Assembly (NCBI GenBank): GCA_030603665.1
Contig: JAUVXJ010000006.1
Span: 124,001-188,000 of the forward strand
Source: Chloroflexota bacterium
GTDB taxonomy: Bacteria > Chloroflexota > Anaerolineae > UBA7937 > B3-Chlor
Direction: 5' to 3'
DNA: 64,000 nucleotides
Shown here: piece after piece, positions 26,561 through 34,666 of the stretch
How positions within the stretch are numbered: position 1 is the stretch's first letter
How the letters are laid out: every line of letters begins with the position of its first letter
Notes under the pieces: generated by a model
The model's input: only the letters and a program-made list of their open reading frames with translations
Database searches by the model: none
What the model was told of the DNA's origin: nothing
Position numbers and translations under genes: made by a program

Positions 26561-27549
26561 TCAAGGCAGCCGTCATCGGCGTGGGCTCCATGGGCATGAA
26601 CCATGCCCGCATTTATGACGCACTGGAAGGGGTGGCCCTGGTGGCTGTCTCCGACACCGACACCAAGGCAGCCATGGCAGCGGCGTCTCGATACAGGGCC
26701 AGGTACTATGCCGACCACGCAACGATGCTGGACCAGGAGAAGCCCGATGTGGTTTCAGTGGCCGTGCCCACCGGGCGCCACCACCAGGTAGCGCTGGACG
26801 TCATCGAAAGAGGCCTGCACCTTCTGGTGGAGAAACCCATCGCCGATACGGTGTCCAACGCCAGGGAGATCATCGAGCGAGCCCAGGCCCAGGGCGTCCA
26901 GCTCATGGTGGGACACGTCGAGCGTTTCAACCCGGCCGTACGTGAATTGAAGCGCCGGCTGGAAGACGGCCAACTGGGCAAGATCTTCCAGATTCACGCC
27001 CGCCGTCTTGGCCCCTTCCCTCAGCGCGTCCGCGACGTGGGAGTGGTCATCGATCTGGCAACTCATGACCTGGACGTGATGTGCCATCTGACGGAAGCCG
27101 ATGTGGTGCGGGTGTACGCGGAGACCGAGCAAGAGATCCACACCCTCCACGAAGACTCCCTCTCGGGACTGATGCGGTTCCAGAACGGAGTGGTGGGAGT
27201 CCTAGATGTCAACTGGCTGACCCCCACCAAGGTCAGGGAACTGTACGTCACCGGGGAGAAGGGCATGTTCATGGTCAACTATCTCACCCAGGACCTGTAC
27301 CTGTACGAGAACGAATACGTGGGCAGCGACTGGGATACGCTGGGCATGCTCAAGGGCGTCGGCGAGGGCAACATGATCAAGCTGAGGATAGGCAAGAGAG
27401 AACCCTTGCACGTGGAACTGGAAGCCTTCGCACATTCGGTGGAAGAGGGCAGGCCGCCGCCGGTGACTGGAGAAGACGGTATCAGGGCCCTGACCTTGGC
27501 CCAGGCGATGGTCGAGTCTGGGCGCCAGCACACAGCTATCGAGATCTAG
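26557..27549 (+). CDS. wbpB: WbpB/WlbA-type UDP-GlcNAcA 3-dehydrogenase (Gfo/Idh/MocA family)
   Basis: The 330-residue oxidoreductase has an N-terminal Rossmann fold (KAAVIGVGSMGMNHARIY), the family motif VEKPIADT with the conserved lysine near residue 95, GHVERFNPAV and DLATHDLDVM carrying the conserved histidine. It is predicted to oxidise C3 of UDP-GlcNAcA with NAD, making the substrate for WbpE; glutamate/2-ketoglutarate cycling couples the two in known systems. The frame is open far upstream, but ATG 26557 overlaps the wbpE stop (ATGA) and starts exactly at the Rossmann strand. Three bases separate it from wbpA. Confidence 0.86.
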   Translation: MIKAAVIGVGSMGMNHARIYDALEGVALVAVSDTDTKAAMAAASRYRARYYADHATMLDQEKPDVVSVAVPTGRHHQVALDVIERGLHLLVEKPIADTVSNAREIIERAQAQGVQLMVGHVERFNPAVRELKRRLEDGQLGKIFQIHARRLGPFPQRVRDVGVVIDLATHDLDVMCHLTEADVVRVYAETEQEIHTLHEDSLSGLMRFQNGVVGVLDVNWLTPTKVRELYVTGEKGMFMVNYLTQDLYLYENEYVGSDWDTLGMLKGVGEGNMIKLRIGKREPLHVELEAFAHSVEEGRPPPVTGEDGIRALTLAQAMVESGRQHTAIEI

Positions 27550-27552
27550 GTC

Positions 27553-28869
27553 ATGGAGAACTTGGAGAAAGCCATCCCAGGCAAGACGGCAATCGTGGCT
27601 GTGATCGGGTTGGGATACGTGGGCCTGCCCGTGGCCTGCACACTAGCGCAGACCGGATTCAAGGTCCTGGGGATCGAGCGAGACCAGACCAAAGCCGCAC
27701 GGATCAGCAAGGGAATCTCCCCCATCAGTGACCAGGAACCTGGGCTGGCTGAGCTGCTCACCGAGGCCCTCAGCAGCGGCAGGCTCCAGGTGGGCACCGA
27801 CCATGAGCAGTGCGGCCAGGCCGACGTGATCCTCATCGCTGTGGAAACCCCGGTGGATCCTGATTCCAGGGCTCCCACCTACGAGGCTTTGCGAGGGGCT
27901 CTGACCTCCTTGGGACCCCATCTCAAACCTGGCGCTCTGGTAATTGTGGAATCCACCATCGCACCTGGGACCATGCAAGATGTGGTCAGGCCGGTGCTGG
28001 AAGAGTCGTCCTCATTGAAGGCTGGCCAAGACTTCCACCTCGCCTTCTGCCCCGAACGGGTCATGCCGGGCAAGCTGCTGGCCAACCTGAGAGAGTGCAA
28101 CAGGGTGATAGGCGGTGCAACACCTGAAGCTGCTGAGCTGGCCCGCGAACTGTATCGACATTTCGTGCGGGCAGACCTGGACATCACCGACACCTTGACC
28201 GCCGAGTTGGTGAAGGCGACCGAGAACACATATCGAGACGTGCAGATAGCCTTCGCCAACGAGATAGCGCTGCTCTGCGAGAACGTAGGCGCCGACGTGC
28301 ACCAGGTGCGTGACCTGGTTAATAAGTCCCCTTTGAGAGCGATGCACGTCCCGGGCGCTGGCGTCGGGGGCCACTGCATCCCCAAGGACCCCTGGCTCCT
28401 GCTGCATGGCACCCAGGGTCAGCTCCAGGCCAAGCTCATTCCCACGGCCCGCAGTATCAACGATGGTATGCCCCTTCACGTGGCCCAACTGGCTGAAGAA
28501 TCCCTGATGACCGAAGGTGTGGCGATGGAAGGTGCGAAGGTGACCGTCCTGGGCTACGCCTATCTGGAGAACACCTCTGATGCTCGGAACTCCCCCACGA
28601 TACCCCTGGTGGAGAGACTGCGCTCCATGGGAGCCACAGTCACCATCCACGACCCACACTTCCAGGAATACGACCTCGATCTCGAGGAAGCGGTTTCGGG
28701 GAGGGACTGTGTGATCCTGATGGTGGCCCACAACGAGTATCGCGCCCTTGACCTGGCAGATCTGAGAGCATGGGTGTCCACACCCGTCCTTATCGACGGA
28801 CGAAATGTGTGGGGGAAGACCAGGACAGAAGACCTGGGATTCATCTACGCCGGTGTGGGCAACCGCTGA
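27553..28869 (+). CDS. wbpA: UDP-N-acetyl-hexosamine 6-dehydrogenase, WbpA/WecC family
   Basis: The 438-residue nucleotide-sugar dehydrogenase shows the NAD-binding VIGLGYVGLPVACTLA, the substrate-loop lysine in VKATENTYRDVQIAFANE, and the catalytic cysteine in GVGGHCIPKDPW. Two four-electron-oxidation domains flank a long helix, at the usual family length. In this cluster it should oxidise UDP-GlcNAc to UDP-GlcNAcA, the entry step for UDP-ManNAc3NAcA; a WecC-type activity on UDP-ManNAc is the alternative. It is followed by the epimerase gene after nine bases. Confidence 0.9.
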   Translation: MENLEKAIPGKTAIVAVIGLGYVGLPVACTLAQTGFKVLGIERDQTKAARISKGISPISDQEPGLAELLTEALSSGRLQVGTDHEQCGQADVILIAVETPVDPDSRAPTYEALRGALTSLGPHLKPGALVIVESTIAPGTMQDVVRPVLEESSSLKAGQDFHLAFCPERVMPGKLLANLRECNRVIGGATPEAAELARELYRHFVRADLDITDTLTAELVKATENTYRDVQIAFANEIALLCENVGADVHQVRDLVNKSPLRAMHVPGAGVGGHCIPKDPWLLLHGTQGQLQAKLIPTARSINDGMPLHVAQLAEESLMTEGVAMEGAKVTVLGYAYLENTSDARNSPTIPLVERLRSMGATVTIHDPHFQEYDLDLEEAVSGRDCVILMVAHNEYRALDLADLRAWVSTPVLIDGRNVWGKTRTEDLGFIYAGVGNR

Positions 28870-28878
28870 GGGCCTACC

Positions 28879-29943
28879 ATGAAAGTAGCCTCCATCGTGG
28901 GCGCGCGGCCCCAATTCATCAAGGCAGCCCCTCTGGACCGAGAACTGCGCGAGCTGTGCCAGCACGTGCTGATCCACACCGGCCAGCACTATGATTATGC
29001 TATGTCGGCCGTCTTCTTCGAGGAGCTGAAGATCCCCGAACCGCACTACAACCTGGGCGTTGGCTCAGCCAGCCACGGCAAACAGACCGGGGAGATGCTG
29101 ATCAGGATCGAGAAGACCCTGATGGAAGAGCAGCCCGACTGCGTCGTGGTCTATGGCGACACCAACTCCACCCTGGCTGGCGCCCTGGCTGCCGTCAAGC
29201 AGCACTTCCCGGTGGCCCACGTGGAGGCCGGGTTGCGGAGCTTCAACCGCAGCATGCCCGAGGAGATCAACCGGGTGCTGGCCGATCACGTGGCCAGCCT
29301 GCTCTACTGCCCCACGGAGACGGCCAGCAGCAACCTAGCTCGAGAGGGGATAGCGGGAGGAGTGTTCAACTTCGGCGACGTGATGTACGACGCCGTCCTG
29401 CGGAGCACAGAGGTCGTGGACAGTACGTCTCGCATCCTGGCCTCCCTGGACCTTGCACCACGTTCCTACCTGCTAGCCACCATCCACCGGCCGGCCAACA
29501 CAGACAACGAACAGAACCTTTGCGGCATCCTTGGTGCGCTGGCTTCGACGAACGAGGTTGTGGTCTTCCCCGCGCATCCACGAGCCACCAAGGCCATGGA
29601 GCGTTTGGGTCTCGATTTGCCCCCCAACGTGCGCCTGCTTGAGCCGGTGAGCTATCTGGACATGCTTGCCCTGGAGAAGAACGCCCGCTTGATCCTCACC
29701 GACTCGGGAGGCGTGCAAAAGGAAGCCTACTTCTTCGGCGTGCCCTGCGTTACTCTCAGAGAGGAGACGGAATGGGTGGAGACCACCGAGTGTGGATGGA
29801 ACCTCCTGGTGGGCGCGAGCGAGCCGCGAATCGCAGAGGCCATCCGCCAGTTCCAGCCCCAGGGCGAGCGCCCACAGGTCTTCGGTGACGGCAAGGCCAG
29901 CCGGCGGATAGCCCTCCATCTGCAATCGGTTTTCGAATCATGA
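28879..29943 (+). CDS. wbpI: non-hydrolysing UDP-GlcNAc(3NAcA) 2-epimerase, WbpI/WecB family
   Basis: The 354-residue GT-B-like epimerase has SIVGARPQFIKAAPL at the start, IHTGQHYD, VYGDTNSTLAGA, HVEAGLRSFNR-x-MPEEINR, and the UDP-binding LTDSGGVQKEAYFFG with EETEWVET. In the WbpA-B-E-D set the expected reaction is the last step, UDP-GlcNAc3NAcA to UDP-ManNAc3NAcA; sequence alone does not separate this from WecB, which makes UDP-ManNAc. The stop overlaps the next gene by four bases (ATGA). Confidence 0.88.
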   Translation: MKVASIVGARPQFIKAAPLDRELRELCQHVLIHTGQHYDYAMSAVFFEELKIPEPHYNLGVGSASHGKQTGEMLIRIEKTLMEEQPDCVVVYGDTNSTLAGALAAVKQHFPVAHVEAGLRSFNRSMPEEINRVLADHVASLLYCPTETASSNLAREGIAGGVFNFGDVMYDAVLRSTEVVDSTSRILASLDLAPRSYLLATIHRPANTDNEQNLCGILGALASTNEVVVFPAHPRATKAMERLGLDLPPNVRLLEPVSYLDMLALEKNARLILTDSGGVQKEAYFFGVPCVTLREETEWVETTECGWNLLVGASEPRIAEAIRQFQPQGERPQVFGDGKASRRIALHLQSVFES

Positions 29944-31085
29944 AGGTGTGTCTGCTAAGCTCTGTGCACCCCTGCTTCGACGTGCGCATCTTCGAGAAAC
30001 AAGCCAGGAGCCTCTCACAGGCGGGCTACGGGGTGACTCTTGCCGCTATCGGGGACTTCGAAGAAGAGATCGTGGAAGGGATACGGGTACTTGGCCTGCC
30101 TCAGCCTCGATCCAGGCTGCTGCGGCCCGTCAACTGGTGGCGTTTGCTTCGCATAGCCTTGCAGGAGAGGGCTGACATCTACCACTTCCACGATCCCGAC
30201 CTGCTGCTTCCAGCTGGTCTGATCAAGCTGCTCACCCGACGGCCCATCGTCTACGACGTGCACGAGAACTACCCGGAGGACGTCCTCACCAAAGAGTGGA
30301 TACCCGGCCCCCTGCGCAGGTTTGTCTCTTCCATGGCCAGGATCTTCGAGAATCTTACGGTGAGGATGATGGACGGCGTGGTGGTGGTCAACCGGCACCT
30401 CGAGGAGCGGTTTGCAGACAAAACCCGCGTGGTCAGGGTGGCCAACTACGCCCGGCTGGAAGCCTTTCTAAACAACGAGGACAGGACCGAGCACAAAGAA
30501 GCCCGCGCCCTCCCGTATTTCGTGTATGCAGGGCGCGTGTCCGATGATCGGGGCATCCACCACTGCTTGAGAGCCCTGGAGAGCCTCGGCGAGGACACCG
30601 CCGACCTGCTGTGTGCCGGTCGCATCGGTCACGTCGCCGAAGAAGGGTTCAGGCAGCTGCTGGAGAGCAAGCGCTCGGACAGCCGTTTCAAGTATCTGGG
30701 ACTGCTCCCTTACGAAGCGATCCCCCCGCTGTTGCGGGACGCCCTGGCCGGGCTTCTCTGCTTGCAACCCACGCCCAACAACGTCCTCGGCACCCCCAAC
30801 AAGCTCTTCGAGTACATGAGCGCTGGCATCCCCGTCATCGCCAGCGACTTCCCCTTCATCCGCGAGGTCGTGGTGGATGCTGAATGTGGCCTCCTCGTAC
30901 AACCGGATGACGTGGACCAGATCGCCTCCGCGATGGCCCAACTGCTTCAATACCCGGAGGAAGCGGCGCGGATGGGAGAGAACGGACTCCGCGCAGTCCG
31001 CGAGAGGTACAACTGGCAGGTGGAGGAGAAGAAGCTCCTCTCCCTCTACGAGACGTTGCTGGGAACCGCCCCAGCAACACCCTGA
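29940..31085 (+). CDS. GT4 glycosyltransferase
   Basis: The 381-residue GT-B enzyme has an N-terminal domain starting KVCLLSSVHPCFDVRIFEKQ, with YHFHDPDLL and YDVHENYPED, and a C-terminal glycos_transf_1 domain with YAGRVSDDRGI and the donor motif NKLFEYMSAGIPVIASD. The N-terminal pattern is that of capsule and exopolysaccharide GT4 enzymes that use UDP-amino-sugars or GDP-mannose. Position directly after wbpI suggests that it could transfer ManNAc3NAcA, which is inference. It is translationally coupled to wbpI and 12 bases from the next GT gene. Confidence 0.86.
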   Translation: MKVCLLSSVHPCFDVRIFEKQARSLSQAGYGVTLAAIGDFEEEIVEGIRVLGLPQPRSRLLRPVNWWRLLRIALQERADIYHFHDPDLLLPAGLIKLLTRRPIVYDVHENYPEDVLTKEWIPGPLRRFVSSMARIFENLTVRMMDGVVVVNRHLEERFADKTRVVRVANYARLEAFLNNEDRTEHKEARALPYFVYAGRVSDDRGIHHCLRALESLGEDTADLLCAGRIGHVAEEGFRQLLESKRSDSRFKYLGLLPYEAIPPLLRDALAGLLCLQPTPNNVLGTPNKLFEYMSAGIPVIASDFPFIREVVVDAECGLLVQPDDVDQIASAMAQLLQYPEEAARMGENGLRAVRERYNWQVEEKKLLSLYETLLGTAPATP

Positions 31086-31097
31086 GACGGAACGGTG

Positions 31098-32129
31098 ATG
31101 GACGGACAGAGCGATCTTCCTCTCGTGTCGGCCATAGTGGCCATGCGCAATGAGGAAGCGTTCATCGAGAAGTGTCTAAACTCGCTGGCCGAGCAGGACT
31201 ACCCGGTTGAACTCCTGGAGATCCTGGTCGTTGACGGGCGCTCCACCGACCGCTCCCGCGAGATCGTCTCCGCCATGCAGGAGAACATGCCCAACCTGCG
31301 TCTCCTGGACAACGAGAAACGGATCAGTCCCGTGGCCTTCAACATCGGCATCAGAGAGGCTCGCGGCGAGGTCCTGACCATCATCAGCGCCCACTCCTAC
31401 CTGGCGTCGGACTACGTCTCCCGCTGCGTGGAGTACCTGGCCAAGACAGATGCCGACTGCGTGGGCGGGCCCATCGAGACCATCGGCGAGACCGACACCG
31501 CCAGAGCCATAGCTCTGGCCATGAGCAGCCCCTTCGGCGTGGGTGACGCCCTCTTCCGGTACTCTGGCCGGGAGCAATACGTGGATACCCTGGCCTTCGG
31601 GGCCTACCGTCGAGACGTCTTTCAGCGAGTGGGCCTCTTCGACGAGGAGCTTGTGGGCAGCGAAGACGACGAGTTCAACTACCGGCTGCGAAGCCAGGGT
31701 GGCAAACTGTTCCTCACGCCGGCCATCAGGTCCTTCTACTACGGGCGCTCCTCGTTGAGAGCTCTGTGCAGGCAGTACTTCTCCTACGGCCGGGGCAAAG
31801 TGAGGGTCATGCGTAGACATCCCGGCCAGGTCAGGCTGCGGCACTTCATCCCAGCTCTCTTCGTGCTGAGCCTGCTGGTGAGCGGGCCCCTCGCTCTGAT
31901 CAGTCCTTGGTTCGCCCTGCTCTTCGGGGCTATTGTGGGCTGCTACGTGCTGGTATCCCTCCTCGTGGCCTTCAACATCGCCAGAAAGGAGGGATGGCGG
32001 TGCCTGCCCCTTCTGCCCGCGGCCTTTGCCTGTTTGCATCTGTCCTACGGGACCGGGTTCCTCTGGGGGCTGGTGCGCTATCTGCTGCAGGGAATCGCCG
32101 GCACCGGAGAGAGTAATGTCCAGCCTTGA
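31098..32129 (+). CDS. GT2 glycosyltransferase, ExoA-like, with C-terminal membrane spans
   Basis: The 343-residue protein has a GT2 domain with VSAIVAMRNEEAFIEKCLNS, VVDGRSTDRS, a GPIETIGE region and the acceptor-side EDDEFNYRLR (ED-x-E/D motif near residue 190). After residue ~245 there are two or three hydrophobic segments, as in ExoA-type succinoglycan glucosyltransferases. ATG 31098 is taken; a GTG one codon earlier is in frame. The 3' end overlaps the acetyltransferase gene by 14 bases. Donor and acceptor sugars are unknown. Confidence 0.86.
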   Translation: MDGQSDLPLVSAIVAMRNEEAFIEKCLNSLAEQDYPVELLEILVVDGRSTDRSREIVSAMQENMPNLRLLDNEKRISPVAFNIGIREARGEVLTIISAHSYLASDYVSRCVEYLAKTDADCVGGPIETIGETDTARAIALAMSSPFGVGDALFRYSGREQYVDTLAFGAYRRDVFQRVGLFDEELVGSEDDEFNYRLRSQGGKLFLTPAIRSFYYGRSSLRALCRQYFSYGRGKVRVMRRHPGQVRLRHFIPALFVLSLLVSGPLALISPWFALLFGAIVGCYVLVSLLVAFNIARKEGWRCLPLLPAAFACLHLSYGTGFLWGLVRYLLQGIAGTGESNVQP

Positions 32130-32796
32130 TCCCTTCCGGTACGAGAGGATGGCCCAGCAACACGTGCCAGAGGTGGCCGCCCTGCATGAGGTCTGCTTTG
32201 AGGGGTACTACCTGACCCGGCTGGGGCCGAGGTTCCTGAGGGCCATGTACAGCTGGTACGTAGAGAACCCTGATGCCATCGCCCAGGTGGCTCTCGACGG
32301 CAGTGGACGCGTTGCCGGCTTCATGGCAGGGACCACCAGGGCGGAGACGTATCACGGCTCTCTCTTCCGTGAGAGGGGGGGCGCTCTGCTGGCCGCCCTT
32401 GGCTGGCGCGCTGTGAGCAGCCCGGTGGAGACCCTTCGCCTGGTGTGGCAGAGGAAGGACCTGGCCCGCCAAGCCGTTTCGTCAGTGACCCGTGGCGGCT
32501 CGCAGACGTCGACGCCACCCACTGGAGCGGCGGATGATGGGCCGGAGACGGCCAGCCTGGTCTCCATCGCAGTCGAGCCTTCCTTGAGGCGCTCGGGCAT
32601 AGGGCGCCGCCTGAGCGAGCTCTTCCTCCAGAAGGCAAAACAAAGAGGTTGCGAACTGGTCGCGCTATCGGTGAGAGAGGACAATCTGGCGGCCAGACGC
32701 TTCTACGAGAGCCTGGACTGGAAGGGGGCCGGCAGATCCTCCTTTGCGTATCACGGTTCCCACTCCATCACCTATGAGAAGAGCACGAGAGGCTGA
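32116..32796 (+). CDS. GNAT-family N-acetyltransferase
   Basis: The 226-residue GNAT protein shows an N-terminal strand-helix region (VPEVAALHEVCFEGYYL) and a clear acetyl-CoA-binding motif A, VSIAVEPSLRRSGIGRRL, near residues 150-167, followed by NLAARRFYESLDW, the motif B/late tyrosine region. The middle (about 75-140) is an unusual proline/threonine-rich insertion. Sitting between a GT2 and a sugar aminotransferase, it probably acetylates an amino group on a nucleotide sugar made by the next gene. ATG 32116 with GGAGAG is preferred; the frame extends upstream into the GT2 gene without signs of coding use. Confidence 0.8.
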   Translation: MSSLDPFRYERMAQQHVPEVAALHEVCFEGYYLTRLGPRFLRAMYSWYVENPDAIAQVALDGSGRVAGFMAGTTRAETYHGSLFRERGGALLAALGWRAVSSPVETLRLVWQRKDLARQAVSSVTRGGSQTSTPPTGAADDGPETASLVSIAVEPSLRRSGIGRRLSELFLQKAKQRGCELVALSVREDNLAARRFYESLDWKGAGRSSFAYHGSHSITYEKSTRG

Positions 32797-32797
32797 G

Positions 32798-33979
32798 ATG
32801 TCCAACGACGAGACTCCTGTGAGAAACCAGTTCCTGCCTCCTTTTCAGCCCTGCCTGGGCGAACAGGAGTACGAGGAGGTCCTGGACACCTTGCGCTCGG
32901 GCTGGATCACCATGGGGCCCAAGACCAGCCAGTTCGAAGATGCCTTCAGGGAGCACGTTGGTGCCTCCCACGCCATCGCCGTCAGTTCCTGTACTGCGGG
33001 CCTGCACCTGGCACTGGTGGCGGGAGGCATCGGCCCCGGGGATGAGGTGATCACCACGCCCCTCACTTTCTGCTCCACGGCCAATGTCATCGTCCACCAG
33101 GGGGCGGTGCCCGTCCTCGCCGACGTCAGGTCCGACACCTACAACATCGATCCGGAGGAGATGGAGAAGCAGATCACGCCCCGCACGAAGGCTGTGATCC
33201 CCGTGCATCTGGCCGGACACCCTTGCGAGATGGACGAGATTCTCAGCATCGCCCAGGACCATGGGCTTCTGGTGATCGAGGACGCCGCTCACGCCATGGG
33301 TGCAGAGTACAAAGGCCGCAAGATCGGCACCGTGAGCGACGTGGCAGTGTTCAGCTTCTACGCCACCAAGAACCTCACCACCGGCGAAGGGGGCATGATC
33401 TGCACGGAGGACGACGACCTGGCCGAGCAGCTGCGCATCCTCAGGCTGCACGGCATCAGCAGCGACGCCTGGAAGAGATACTCCGACCGGGGCTCATGGT
33501 ACTATGAGGTGCAACTCCCGGGGTACAAGTACAACATGACCGACATCCAGGCCTCCCTGGGCCTGCATCAGCTAGCCAAGCAGGAGAGCTTCCAGGAGCT
33601 GCGGGAGGAGTACGCCAGGATCTACACAGAAGCCTTCGCCGACCTACCCGAGATCGTGACTCCTCACGTCAAGGATCACGTCCGCCACGCCTGGCATCTC
33701 TACATCATCCGGCTGGATCTGGACCGCCTGACCATCGATCGGGGCCAGTTCATCCAGGCCCTGCGGGGAGAGAACATAGGAACGTCAGTCCATTTCATCC
33801 CTCTGCACCTCCACCCCTTCTACCAACGGCAGTACGGCTTCCAGAAGGGGGACTATCCCGTCAGCGAGAGGGTCTACGAAGGCATCGTCTCCCTGCCCCT
33901 CTACCCCAAAATGACCAGGGAGGACGTGGACGACGTGGTGGAGGCGGTGAGGCGGGTCGTCTCCCGCTCGCGCAGGTGA
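32798..33979 (+). CDS. DegT/DnrJ/EryC1 nucleotide-sugar aminotransferase
   Basis: The 393-residue PLP enzyme has FLPPFQPCLGEQEYEEV, SGWITMGPKTSQFE, SSCTAGLHLAL, TTPLTFCSTANVI, VIEDAAHAMGA and the Schiff-base lysine in FYATKNLTTGEGG. It belongs to the ArnB/PseC/PglE-like group that aminates 4-keto sugars. With the GNAT gene before it and the PglC-like gene after it, the trio resembles the PglE-PglD-PglC arrangement for a bacillosamine-type initiating sugar. However, a PglF/WbpM-type 4,6-dehydratase is not in the window and the acetyltransferase is GNAT, not a hexapeptide protein. ATG 32798 lies just past the GNAT stop. Confidence 0.85.
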   Translation: MSNDETPVRNQFLPPFQPCLGEQEYEEVLDTLRSGWITMGPKTSQFEDAFREHVGASHAIAVSSCTAGLHLALVAGGIGPGDEVITTPLTFCSTANVIVHQGAVPVLADVRSDTYNIDPEEMEKQITPRTKAVIPVHLAGHPCEMDEILSIAQDHGLLVIEDAAHAMGAEYKGRKIGTVSDVAVFSFYATKNLTTGEGGMICTEDDDLAEQLRILRLHGISSDAWKRYSDRGSWYYEVQLPGYKYNMTDIQASLGLHQLAKQESFQELREEYARIYTEAFADLPEIVTPHVKDHVRHAWHLYIIRLDLDRLTIDRGQFIQALRGENIGTSVHFIPLHLHPFYQRQYGFQKGDYPVSERVYEGIVSLPLYPKMTREDVDDVVEAVRRVVSRSRR

Positions 33980-33983
33980 TTTG

Positions 33984-34589
33984 ATGGTCAAGAGAGCTCT
34001 GGATCTCCTGATCTCCGGCCTGGGACTCATTCTGCTGAGCCCCTTGCTGCTTTTCCTGGCCCTATGGGTCAAGCTGGACTCCCCGGGTCCCGTCCTGCAC
34101 CAGGGCAAAAGGGTGGGCATCGATGGCCGGCCCTTCCTCATGTACAAGTTCCGCACCATGGTGCAGGGAGCGGAGCGCAGAGGCCCGGCCGTGACCTACA
34201 GAGACGACCCCCGCATCACCAAGGCCGGGAGGTTCCTGCGCAGGACCAAACTGGACGAACTCCCCCAACTGCTCAACGTGCTCAAGGGAGAGATGAGCCT
34301 GGTGGGGCCCCGCCCCGAGGATCCCTCCTACGTGGAACTGTACACCTCAGAGCAGCGCCAGGTGCTCAGCGTGAAGCCCGGCATCACTGGTCCGACGCAA
34401 TTGGAATACCGGGACGAGGCCTCCATGCTCCATGGGGAATCAGTGGACGAGGAATATGTGACTCGCATAATGCCAGAGAAACTGAAGTTGGACCTGGCGT
34501 ACGTGCGCAACCACTCGCTGACGCTGGATTTGAGGATCCTCTGGCGCACCGGGATCACCTTGCTCGTGAGGGATCACGGTCGGACTTGA
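33984..34589 (+). CDS. small monotopic phosphoglycosyl transferase, PglC/WcaJ C-domain type
   Basis: The 201-residue protein begins with a single re-entrant hydrophobic helix ([21 protein letters not shown]), followed by [22 protein letters not shown], the catalytic Asp-Glu pair in [18 protein letters not shown] and VGPRPE. This is the minimal (PglC-like) form, about 200 residues, of the polyprenol-phosphate phosphoglycosyl transferases that start repeat-unit assembly by moving sugar-1-phosphate from UDP-sugar to undecaprenyl phosphate at the cytoplasmic face. It is the last gene of the operon that starts at 21885. ATG 33984 is used; an in-frame TTG one codon earlier is less likely. Confidence 0.9.
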   Translation: MVKRALDLLISGLGLILLSPLLLFLALWVKLDSPGPVLHQGKRVGIDGRPFLMYKFRTMVQGAERRGPAVTYRDDPRITKAGRFLRRTKLDELPQLLNVLKGEMSLVGPRPEDPSYVELYTSEQRQVLSVKPGITGPTQLEYRDEASMLHGESVDEEYVTRIMPEKLKLDLAYVRNHSLTLDLRILWRTGITLLVRDHGRT

Positions 34590-34666
34590 CCGGGCAACGG
34601 TAAGACCCGTCAGGTGACCTCACCATAGTGCGGGCTTGAGGTACTGTTAGACGAAAGGAGGAAGCG

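Noticed and set aside
25481-29046. Long minus-strand open frames opposite the wbp genes
   Set aside because: No domain, start site or promoter on that strand; the plus-strand genes are complete and overlap in operon style.
32116-33984. A complete bacillosamine pathway (PglF-E-D-C)
   Set aside because: A 4,6-dehydratase of PglF type is missing and the acetyltransferase is GNAT, so only a resemblance in gene order is claimed.
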